DNA from: JAGNXB01 sp964471595
GTDB lineage: Bacteria > Bacteroidota > Bacteroidia > Chitinophagales > Saprospiraceae
Length of the DNA stretch: 64,000 nt
NCBI GenBank assembly: GCA_964471595.1
Contig: CAYYGN010000005.1
Span: forward strand, 59,405 to 123,404
Direction of reading: 5' to 3'
Below the pieces are notes generated by a model. That model searched no databases. It had not been told where the DNA came from and saw only the letters and a program-made list of their open reading frames with translations. Below are positions 24,674 to 31,898 of this stretch, one piece after another; the first letter of the stretch is position 1; every line of letters starts with the position of its first letter. A program made the translations under genes and the position numbers.

Positions 24674-24705
24674 TTGCGGGATATCGAAAAAAGTCATTAC
24701 CTTTT
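24674..24705 (+). promoter_or_regulatory. Possible promoter of the CBS-domain gene
   Basis: TTG (24674-24676), 21 nt, then TACCTTTT (24698-24705), one base off the -7 consensus, 17 nt before the ATG at 24723. Its position argues against the divergent gene starting at 24719. Confidence 0.45.
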
Positions 24706-24722
24706 CCCGAAATATCCATCCT

Positions 24723-25130
24723 ATGATGAACGAACCGATCTCTTCCATAATGTCCCGTGATCTGATCACACTGGGGCCGAAGGATACCCTCGACAAGGCG
24801 GATGCCATATTGAGAAACAAGCGCATCCATCATTTGCCGGTAGTGGAAAACGGAACCCTTGTCGGATTGATCACGACGTATGATTTGTTCAAGATAGAAT
24901 TCGCCAAGTCGGAATATGCCTCTGTGGTTATAGAAAATGTCATGACGACCAAGCTGGCTACGCTGGAACCCAATGACAAGGTCGGTACAGCGGCCGAGAT
25001 TTTCCTGGCTCATCTTTTTCACGCCATTCCGATTGTGGAAGGAAGGAAACTGGTGGGTATCATAACAACCCACGACGTTATGAAGTACTGTTTCAAAAAG
25101 GAATATTCGGGACTCCCCTGGACTTCCTGA
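24723..25130 (+). CDS. CBS-domain pair protein
   Basis: A 135-residue protein made only of two CBS motifs: IMSRDLITLGPKDTLDKA...HHLPVVENGTLVGLITTYD (about 9-55) and VMTTKLATLEPNDKVGTAA...HAIPIVEGRKLVGIITTHD (about 72-118). Such stand-alone Bateman modules bind adenine nucleotides (AMP, ATP, NADH or SAM) and sense energy state. No effector domain is fused. It is divergent from the propeller operon and 215 nt upstream of the transhydrogenase genes; a link to the NAD(P) genes is tempting but unproven. MM at the start leaves two equal start choices. Confidence 0.9.
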   Translation: MMNEPISSIMSRDLITLGPKDTLDKADAILRNKRIHHLPVVENGTLVGLITTYDLFKIEFAKSEYASVVIENVMTTKLATLEPNDKVGTAAEIFLAHLFHAIPIVEGRKLVGIITTHDVMKYCFKKEYSGLPWTS

Positions 25131-25289
25131 TTCCTCCGGCGCCTCTTCGTGGGAGCGCTCTTTCCGCATTGTGGATCCATCGCTCAATGCACCGTGCATG
25201 ACCGGTGTTAGTTGTGGATGGCATGTCCGTATGTGGACGGAACGGCCTTTGTGCAGGCGTGTAGCCGGTGAGGAAATTATCCATCCACA

Positions 25290-25320
25290 TTTGGTTAACG
25301 GACAGATCCTCCTATCTTGG
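25290..25320 (+). promoter_or_regulatory. Promoter of the transhydrogenase operon
   Basis: TTTG (25290-25293), exactly 19 nt, then TATCTTGG (25313-25320), close to TAnnTTTG, 25 nt before the pntAA start. The rest of the 215-nt gap back to the CBS gene shows no ORF, RNA fold or repeat that I can support. Confidence 0.55.
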
Positions 25321-25345
25321 GCCGTTTTTACCGCAATCCCTGACT

Positions 25346-26467
25346 ATGGTAATCGGAATTTTACGCGAGCCTGAATCGAGAGTCGCTTTGGTGCCGGATG
25401 ATCTGGCATCCCTTCACAAGCAAAAGGTCGCAGAGATCCTGGTGGAGAAAGGGGCCGGTGCCGGGTCGTTTATCCCGGATGAGGCCTATGTGGAGAAAGG
25501 GGCGATCATCGCGTCCCGCCAGGACGTATTGCAGCGGTCCGATCTTCTGCTGTGCATCCATGGCCCTTCGGATGCAGAATTGCGCACTGTCAAAGAGGGC
25601 GCGGTCCTTGTCGGACAATTCGCGCCCCTTCAGCAACCGGAAGTAACCCGGGGATTTGCTAACCGCAAATTGACGGTGTTCAGTCAGGAACTCATTCCCA
25701 GAACCACCAGGGCTCAGGCCATGGATGTGCTTTCCTCCATGGCGATGCTGGCGGGGTATAAGGCGGTGCTATTGGCGGCAACGGAGTTGCCCAGCATGTT
25801 CCCCATGTCCATGACAGCGGCCGGATCCATTCGTCCTGCCCGCCTGCTGGTCCTGGGGGCCGGTGTTGCTGGCTTGCAGGCCATTGCTACGGGCCGTAGG
25901 CTTGGCGCGGTCGTAGAAGCCTTCGACGTTCGAGCCGCTGCCCGCGAAGAGGTGGAAAGTCTGGGTGGCAAATTCATAGAGGTGGAGGGTGCCCGGGATG
26001 AGAAGTCGGCCGGTGGATATGCCGTAGAACAAACCGAGGAGTTCAAGCAGAAGCAGGCAGCCATGATTGCAGACCATGCCGCCAAAGCCAATGTGGTCAT
26101 CTGTACGGCACAGATCCCCGGCAGGAAAGCGCCTGTCCTGGTCACGGCCGAGACCGTTCAGCGGATGAAACCCGGATCGGTAGTTGTTGACCTCGCCGCC
26201 AGCACGGGAGGCAACTGCGCAATGACCAAAAGCGGGCAGACGGAGATCGTCAACGGCGTCAAAATATTGGGTTACAGCGACCTGCCGGCCACCATTCCAG
26301 GTGATGCCAGCAAAATGCTTTCCAAGAACATGGTCAATTTCCTGGCACTGATCCTTCGCGAGGATCGCCTGGAGCTCAACTTTGAGGATGACATTGTCCA
26401 GGGCACATGTCTGACCCGGGATGGTGAAGTCGTGCACACCAGGGTCCTTTCACTTCTCAATCCGTAA
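25346..26467 (+). CDS. pntAA: NAD(P) transhydrogenase subunit alpha part 1 (NAD-binding dI)
   Basis: A 373-residue soluble dI subunit of proton-translocating Re/Si-specific transhydrogenase, which exchanges hydride between NADH and NADP+ at the inner membrane. It starts MVIGILREPESRVALVPDD, the family's usual opening; a longer in-frame start at 25268 adds non-homologous residues. The Rossmann motif GAGVAGLQAI is at about 176-185, and the RQD loop region is visible around 75 (ASRQDVLQRSD). No transmembrane segment is fused, so this is the split form. The pntAB gene begins 12 nt downstream. Confidence 0.95.
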   Translation: MVIGILREPESRVALVPDDLASLHKQKVAEILVEKGAGAGSFIPDEAYVEKGAIIASRQDVLQRSDLLLCIHGPSDAELRTVKEGAVLVGQFAPLQQPEVTRGFANRKLTVFSQELIPRTTRAQAMDVLSSMAMLAGYKAVLLAATELPSMFPMSMTAAGSIRPARLLVLGAGVAGLQAIATGRRLGAVVEAFDVRAAAREEVESLGGKFIEVEGARDEKSAGGYAVEQTEEFKQKQAAMIADHAAKANVVICTAQIPGRKAPVLVTAETVQRMKPGSVVVDLAASTGGNCAMTKSGQTEIVNGVKILGYSDLPATIPGDASKMLSKNMVNFLALILREDRLELNFEDDIVQGTCLTRDGEVVHTRVLSLLNP

Positions 26468-26478
26468 TTCCTTCGTCC

Positions 26479-26790
26479 ATGTGGCAAGATATCTTTTCTT
26501 TTTTCCTGGAAAACCGGCAGTTCGTTTATGTGATCCTCCTGTCCATACTTCTGGGCATTGAAGTCATTTCCAATGTACCTGCCGTATTGCATACACCGCT
26601 CATGTCGGGGGCCAACGCCATACACGGCGTAGTCATCGTAGGAGCCATTATTGTCATGGGACATGCGGCACCGGACGATTATCTGTCTTTGACCCTCGGC
26701 TTCTTGGCGGTGATCCTCGGGACCCTCAATGTTGTCGGGGGGTTTGTGGTCACCAACCGCATGCTTTCCATGTTCAAACGGAAAAAATAA
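26479..26790 (+). CDS. pntAB: NAD(P) transhydrogenase subunit alpha part 2 (membrane segment)
   Basis: A 103-residue membrane protein with about three hydrophobic helices (15-32, 50-66 and 70-95). The conserved stretch ISNVPAVLHTPLMSGANAIHG is the dII signature of split transhydrogenases. It completes the proton channel together with PntB. It lies between pntAA and pntB with short gaps (11 and 32 nt), so one transcript is expected. Confidence 0.95.
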   Translation: MWQDIFSFFLENRQFVYVILLSILLGIEVISNVPAVLHTPLMSGANAIHGVVIVGAIIVMGHAAPDDYLSLTLGFLAVILGTLNVVGGFVVTNRMLSMFKRKK

Positions 26791-26822
26791 TCCAATTCGA
26801 TCCATCCGACCATCCATACCCT

Positions 26823-28211
26823 ATGCAAGCATCTGCCTTTTGGCTGGAAATAGCCTACCTGATCGGATCCCTTTCCTTTATCATCGGTTTGAAGATGTTG
26901 AGTCATCCCGACTCGGCCAAGCGAGGCAATCTCTATGCCGCCGCAGGAATGGGATTGGCCATTCTGGCCACCCTTTTTTTTCACGAAAATGAAGGTCAGG
27001 GCATCCGAAACCTGCTGCTTATCCTGCTGGCCATCGCTATCGGCACCGTCATTGGCTGGTTGATGGCGATGAAGGTCAAAATGACTGCCATGCCGCAAAT
27101 GGTTTCCTTTTTCAATGGGATGGGGGGAGCTTGCGCGGCCATGATCTCCCTCATTGAATACAACGGACACCACACCCAGGATCTATGGCTGATCATCGTG
27201 ATCTATCTGGGCCTGGTGATTGGCAGTATTTCGTTTGCCGGCAGTATGGTGGCCTATGGCAAACTCGATGACCGGATCAAGGACATCAGGGCGGGTTGGC
27301 TGCGACTTTTGAATATGGGACTGCTGGTGCTCATCCTTGGCCTGATGGTGTTTGGCGTCATGCACCCTGATCAGCCCATGTATATCTGGATCACCCTGGT
27401 CTTGTCCCTGTTGTACGGGGTGTTGTTTGTCATGCCCATCGGCGGTGCCGACATGCCGGTTGTCATTTCCCTGCTGAATTCATTTACGGGTATGGCGGCC
27501 GCTTTTGGTGGGTTCTTGTACGACAATCAAGTCATGCTTACCGGTGGCATTCTCGTGGGATCGGCGGGCATGATTCTCACCTTCCTGATGTGTTCGGCCA
27601 TGAACCGTTCCTTGTGGAATGTCCTCCTCGGCGCTTTTGGTGGCGGAGGCGCCGGCGCTGCAAGGGAAATGGGCGATCAATCCATTCGTGAGATCAGCGT
27701 GACGGATGCGGCCGTTCTCTGTGCCTATGCACGCAAGGTCTGCATCGTGCCCGGATACGGTTTGGCGGTAGCACAAGCCCAGCACGTATGCCATGATTTT
27801 GAAAAACTGCTGGAGGAAAAAGGCGTCGAGGTTTACTACGCCATTCACCCGGTTGCCGGCAGGATGCCCGGCCACATGAATGTGCTGCTCGCCGAAGCGG
27901 ATGTCCCCTATCCGAAGTTGCGGGAAATGGAAGAAGCCAATGATGCCATGCCCAGTACCGATGTCTCGATCATCATCGGTGCCAACGATGTGGTCAATCC
28001 GGCGGCTGATCACGACCCTTCAAGTCCGATTTACGGCATGCCCATCATTCACGTCACCCGATCGGAAAATGTCATCGTCATGAAGCGCTCCATGGGGAAA
28101 GGATATGCCGGTATCGAGAACGAGTTGTTTTTTGCCCCCAAGACGAGAATGTTGTTCGGGGATGCCAAAGCCTCTCTTACCGCACTGGTCGGCGAATTGA
28201 AACAGATCTGA
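26823..28211 (+). CDS. pntB: NAD(P) transhydrogenase subunit beta
   Basis: A 462-residue protein with roughly nine transmembrane helices (to about 265) and the NADP-binding dIII domain at the end: VPGYGLAVAQAQH, HPVAGRMPGHMNVLLAEA, GANDVVNPAA and KRSMGKGYAGIENELF are all characteristic. Together with the two alpha parts it forms a complete enzyme that normally generates NADPH at the expense of the proton gradient. The convergent sirtuin gene ends 14 nt downstream; no hairpin terminator is visible in this gap. Confidence 0.96.
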   Translation: MQASAFWLEIAYLIGSLSFIIGLKMLSHPDSAKRGNLYAAAGMGLAILATLFFHENEGQGIRNLLLILLAIAIGTVIGWLMAMKVKMTAMPQMVSFFNGMGGACAAMISLIEYNGHHTQDLWLIIVIYLGLVIGSISFAGSMVAYGKLDDRIKDIRAGWLRLLNMGLLVLILGLMVFGVMHPDQPMYIWITLVLSLLYGVLFVMPIGGADMPVVISLLNSFTGMAAAFGGFLYDNQVMLTGGILVGSAGMILTFLMCSAMNRSLWNVLLGAFGGGGAGAAREMGDQSIREISVTDAAVLCAYARKVCIVPGYGLAVAQAQHVCHDFEKLLEEKGVEVYYAIHPVAGRMPGHMNVLLAEADVPYPKLREMEEANDAMPSTDVSIIIGANDVVNPAADHDPSSPIYGMPIIHVTRSENVIVMKRSMGKGYAGIENELFFAPKTRMLFGDAKASLTALVGELKQI

Positions 28212-28224
28212 CCCATTTGGAGGA

Positions 28225-28947
28225 TTAATCTTCGGGGGGACGCCCAAAATCACCCGTGGCCAACCAATGCCGGACCAACCGGGTTACTCCGGTAGAGGCT
28301 TTCTCCTTTAAGACGGACAATCGGTTTCGGGTAGGTCCCGGCCATTCGGCGGGATGGGGATCCACATAAAACACGGGGACCTCCCTGGGACAGAACTGCA
28401 AAAGTCCGGCGGCTGGATATACGCCGAGCGATGTTCCTATGACCAACAACACATCGGCCTGTCGGAAGTGTTCACCGGCTTCTTCCATCAAAGGAACCGA
28501 TTCGCCAAACCAGACTATGTGGGGCCTCAGCGGATATCCTTTTTCACACACGTCCCGGACATCAAGAGGGCCCTCCCAGGAATAGATCAACCGGGGATCG
28601 CCGGTACTGCGGACTTTCCGGAGTTCTCCATGCAGATGTATGACCTGGTTGCTCCCGGCTCTTTCGTGAAGATCGTCCACATTTTGGGTAATGATGGTCA
28701 CCCGGAATGCCTGCTCGAGTTGGGCCAGGGCAAAATGGGCAGGGTTTGGCGACACCTGATGCAATTGTGCCCGACGGGCGTTGTAAAAGCGATGGACCAG
28801 CTCCGGGTTACTGTGCCAACCTTCAGGTGAGGCTACCTCTCGGATATCGTGATCTTCCCAAAGGCCTCCCGAGTCTCTGAAGGTCCGGATGCCGCTTTCG
28901 GCACTCATCCCTGCCCCGGTCAAAACGACAATATGTTTTTCAGACAT
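28225..28947 (-). CDS. Sir2-family NAD-dependent deacylase (class III type)
   Basis: A 240-residue sirtuin from the ATG at 28947 (MSEKHIVVLTGAGMSAESGI). NAD-binding motifs GAGMSAESGI and TQNVDDLHERAG are present, and the catalytic His is in VIHLHGELR. The Tyr-x-x-Arg pair in RFYNARR resembles the acyl-binding pair of SIRT5/CobB enzymes that remove succinyl or malonyl groups. The four zinc-binding cysteines typical of sirtuins are not visible; only one Cys (DVCEKG) lies in that region. It overlaps the 3' end of nnr by 8 nt, so the two are translationally coupled. Deacylase preference is inferred from motifs. Confidence 0.92.
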   Translation of the reverse strand: MSEKHIVVLTGAGMSAESGIRTFRDSGGLWEDHDIREVASPEGWHSNPELVHRFYNARRAQLHQVSPNPAHFALAQLEQAFRVTIITQNVDDLHERAGSNQVIHLHGELRKVRSTGDPRLIYSWEGPLDVRDVCEKGYPLRPHIVWFGESVPLMEEAGEHFRQADVLLVIGTSLGVYPAAGLLQFCPREVPVFYVDPHPAEWPGPTRNRLSVLKEKASTGVTRLVRHWLATGDFGRPPED

Positions 28948-30451
28948 GGTACCCGGGATGCAGGGTATGAAAGGCATGCCCCAAATGGTGGATGATATCA
29001 CTGGCCACGAGGGCTTCACAGGCGCCGAGGGCTTTTGTGGCGAGGTCCCCGGCCCATCCATGCAGAAATACGCCCAGGATGGCGGCATGTTCGGGAGGAT
29101 ATCCCTGGGCCAGCAGGCCGGTCAATATGCCTGAAAGGACGTCTCCGGCTCCCGCCGTGGCCATGCCTGGGTTGCCGGTGGGATTGACAAGGATGCGACC
29201 GTCGGGCAGTGCTATACGCGTATAGGCGCCTTTGAGGACAATGATGACGCGATGTGTGACACTCATTTCTCTCAACAATGACCATTCGGTATCGCCGGAA
29301 GTGTCCTGGCCGGCAAGGCGGCGGAATTCGCCGGGATGGGGGGTCAGGATACTGCCCTTGGGCAGGAAGGTCCACCATTCGGGATGGACGGCCAGGGCAT
29401 TGAGGGCGTCCGCGTCAAGCACCAATGGGCACTGGATCTCCTGCAGGGTGGATGCCAGAGCTCTTTGGCTGATCAGGTTGGTGCCGGTGCCACACCCAAT
29501 GCCCAGTGCCTGAAAACCTTTTGAAACCACCGGTTCGCTCCAGCAGGAGCGATGGGGATCGGCATTCACCAGTACTTCGGGAATGCGTGTATGGAGCAAA
29601 GGCACGCCCTCTGCGGGGATGTGTACGGTCAATTTGCCGCAACCGCTGCGCAAACAGGCTTCGGCCGCCAGCATGGCCGCTCCCATCATCCCCGAACTCC
29701 CAGCCACCAGCAGGGCATGGCCCATGGTCCCCTTGTGGGCAAATCGGGAACGCTCCCGCAACAGGGGGGCAACATCCTTTTTTTCCAACAGCCAGGTATC
29801 GCAGTTCGCCAATGCCGGATAACCGGGATGAAGGCCAATATCCAGGATTTCCCATTGGCCCACGCAGGATTCGGATTCCGGCATGAAAAACGACTTTTTG
29901 GGGGCCTGGATGGCCAGGGTATGATCGGCATGAAATGCCGGTTCTCCCATGAATCTTTCACCACCGAGTCCCGTAGGGATATCAATGCTGATGCGAATGC
30001 CCTTCATCCGGTTCAGTGCTTCCACGACCCGGGTCATGGCACCATTGAGGCCAGGCCTGGCGCCGCTGCCCAACAAGGCGTCGATCACGAGTGTTCGAGG
30101 CGTCTCGGTTTCGGGCACCTCGGGGCATTGCAGGACCCGGATGGTCTTGTGGGACAAGACTTTCTGCCATTGGGCCAGATGCTCGGGCGTGCGACCTTCC
30201 ATAATGAGCCAAACCGTCACATCATAACCGGCTTCGGTCAGGCGGCAAGCCAATCCCAACCCGTCACCTCCGTTGTTGCCCGGACCGACGGCGATCAGGA
30301 CAGGGTGTCGGTAAGCGGGAAATCCGGCTTCGACCCGGGAAAAGAGACGACCGACAGCCCGCTCCATCAATGCCATGGAAGACACCGGTTCGTGGAGGAT
30401 GGTGAAGGCGTCCCAACCCGGTATTTCTCCGGAATCCAGTATGGGAATCAT
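28940..30451 (-). CDS. nnr: Bifunctional NAD(P)H-hydrate epimerase/dehydratase
   Basis: A 503-residue fusion that repairs damaged NAD(P)H hydrates. The N-terminal YjeF epimerase domain (about 1-215) has GPGNNGGDGLGLACRL. The C-terminal dehydratase domain (about 230-500) has LDADALNAL, ILTPHPGEFRRL and the nucleotide-binding GNPGMATAGAGDVLSG. Length and order match the standard Nnr fusion. It is co-directional and overlapping with the sirtuin gene and lies back to back with the surface-secretion operon. Confidence 0.96.
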   Translation of the reverse strand: MIPILDSGEIPGWDAFTILHEPVSSMALMERAVGRLFSRVEAGFPAYRHPVLIAVGPGNNGGDGLGLACRLTEAGYDVTVWLIMEGRTPEHLAQWQKVLSHKTIRVLQCPEVPETETPRTLVIDALLGSGARPGLNGAMTRVVEALNRMKGIRISIDIPTGLGGERFMGEPAFHADHTLAIQAPKKSFFMPESESCVGQWEILDIGLHPGYPALANCDTWLLEKKDVAPLLRERSRFAHKGTMGHALLVAGSSGMMGAAMLAAEACLRSGCGKLTVHIPAEGVPLLHTRIPEVLVNADPHRSCWSEPVVSKGFQALGIGCGTGTNLISQRALASTLQEIQCPLVLDADALNALAVHPEWWTFLPKGSILTPHPGEFRRLAGQDTSGDTEWSLLREMSVTHRVIIVLKGAYTRIALPDGRILVNPTGNPGMATAGAGDVLSGILTGLLAQGYPPEHAAILGVFLHGWAGDLATKALGACEALVASDIIHHLGHAFHTLHPGYHV

Positions 30452-30855
30452 CCCTTAAAGGTAAGAAAACGGTGGATGGACTCCTTCATGAAGTCAGGCA
30501 GCAACATTACCCCTGGATTCGGGATATAGGACCGTAGGAGAAGGGTGCGACGAATATTGGGTTCGTCAATTGAGAAGGTCTTGAGGCCGAAGATATTTGT
30601 CCACGAAATGGAAAAGAATGCCGAAATTGTGACATGTAATGGTAAGCGACAACAGGAACACAGAGATCTCCCTGGAGGGTGTGGCATGGTTTTGTCCTGC
30701 GGAAAAATGTGAGTGAGTTTTTATATTGCATTGTCTATCAAAGGATACTTTGTCAGTCCGGGAGGAAAAGAAAGCGGGTATTCTGATGCATTATGTTAAA
30801 ATGTTAAGTATCTTTATGGCGGTTAGTCCGCTGAACTGTACAAACTGGTAAGCCT
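30452..30855. other. 404-nt intergenic region between divergent operons
   Basis: No convincing ORF, tRNA or terminator on either strand. Next to nnr the minus strand has TACCTTTA (30463-30456), only 4 nt before the ATG. Near the other end TATCTTTA occurs at 30809-30816. The stretch from about 30710 to 30840 is clearly more AT-rich than its surroundings, as expected for regulatory DNA. Length alone would allow a small RNA, but no structure was recognised. Confidence 0.6.
30809..30816 (+). promoter_or_regulatory. Possible -7 element for the PorP/SprF operon
   Basis: TATCTTTA, one base off TAnnTTTG, 39 nt before the ATG at 30856, in AT-rich sequence. No TTG is found at the -33 distance. Confidence 0.35.
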
Positions 30856-31881
30856 ATGAACAGATGGATGACGCTGGCTGCAAGGTTGTGGATAGGACTC
30901 TTGCCTCTGGGGTTAACGGCCCAGGATCTGGATATCCACTGGTCTCAGTATTACAATGCGCCCTTTTATGTGAATCCGGCCCTGACGGGCGTATTCAGTG
31001 GCGATCACCGGATAAGCGGCAACTACCGAAACCAATGGTACAATGTTCCGGTGAAGTACGAGACGATAGCTCTTGCCTACGACCGGAAATTCTACGTGAA
31101 AGGGATGAAGAACGGCCTTTTCGGCGGAGGTATTCATTTGCTTCACGACCAGGCAGGAACTTCGCGACTTCGCACGCTCCAGGTGGCACTCGGGGCCAGT
31201 TATACCCACAAGATTGCCTCCTCGTATTATTTGACCGTGGGCGGTCAGGGAGCGTTCAACAACCGGCGATACGACACGGGAGATCTGACCTTTGATTCCC
31301 AATACGACGGCAACCAGTACCAACCGACCTGGGACCCGGGGGAGGTTTTCCTGAACACCAATTTCAGCTTTGCCACGCTGGGCACAGGGCTCAATCTCCA
31401 CCAGCAGGTGTCTGCACGTACCTGGTTTGATCTGGGTGGTGGATGGTTCAACCTCAACACCCCAATGCAAAAGTTTAACGAGAATCGCGAATACGAGATG
31501 AAGTCCCGTTTGACCGGGTATCTCAATGGTGCGGTCAGGCTTGTGGGACCATTTGACCTGCTGTACCGGGGGTTGGCGATGTTCCAGGGTCCCAATTACG
31601 AGAGTTTGGGGGGGCTTGGATTGAAGTTTCATCTCAGCGAGGCAAAAACACGGGAATTTGCCTTGTCGGTCGGTGTGGATTACCGATTCAACGAGAATGA
31701 TGCCTGGGCACCGGTCATCGGTGTGGACTGGCGGCGGTGGAAGGCTGGATTCAGTTGGGACGTCAACGTTTCCGACTTCCGGGCGGCCACCAATCAAAAC
31801 GGAGGGCCCGAGGTCAGCATCCAATACATCATTACCACGGTCAAGCCTCTGCCGCTGGTCAAGGCATGCCCCGTCTATTAA
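30856..31881 (+). CDS. PorP/SprF family T9SS outer-membrane protein
   Basis: A 341-residue protein with a signal peptide (LWIGLLPLGLTAQ) followed by the family's opening DLDIHWSQYYNAPFYVNPALTG and a beta-strand-rich body (ISGNYRNQWYNVP; FGGGIHLLHDQAG; GFSWDVNVSDFR). PorP/SprF proteins are outer-membrane barrels; in Flavobacterium SprF is needed for export of the type B substrate SprB. Here the gene leads a run whose third and fourth genes encode type B-tagged giants, the expected pairing. The next gene starts 17 nt later. Confidence 0.93.
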   Translation: MNRWMTLAARLWIGLLPLGLTAQDLDIHWSQYYNAPFYVNPALTGVFSGDHRISGNYRNQWYNVPVKYETIALAYDRKFYVKGMKNGLFGGGIHLLHDQAGTSRLRTLQVALGASYTHKIASSYYLTVGGQGAFNNRRYDTGDLTFDSQYDGNQYQPTWDPGEVFLNTNFSFATLGTGLNLHQQVSARTWFDLGGGWFNLNTPMQKFNENREYEMKSRLTGYLNGAVRLVGPFDLLYRGLAMFQGPNYESLGGLGLKFHLSEAKTREFALSVGVDYRFNENDAWAPVIGVDWRRWKAGFSWDVNVSDFRAATNQNGGPEVSIQYIITTVKPLPLVKACPVY

Positions 31882-31898
31882 AGCCAAGCCGATCGGTT

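Noticed and set aside
24657..25199. Upstream extension of the beta-propeller frame, up to a start near 25199
   Set aside because: It runs antisense through the whole CBS-domain gene and its promoter; the extension looks like no known protein and removes the signal peptide from the N-terminus.
25131..25289. Riboswitch in the leader region before the transhydrogenase genes
   Set aside because: The recognised promoter lies at 25290-25320, leaving only about 20 nt of leader, and no aptamer-like structure was seen.
30452..30855. Possible small RNA or tRNA in the long divergent spacer
   Set aside because: No cloverleaf, stable hairpin with T tract or conserved motif could be found by eye.
31737..31898. 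Longer N-terminus for the PorE-like protein, starting inside porP
   Set aside because: The extra 54 residues overlap the porP coding end and precede a perfect signal peptide at 31899.
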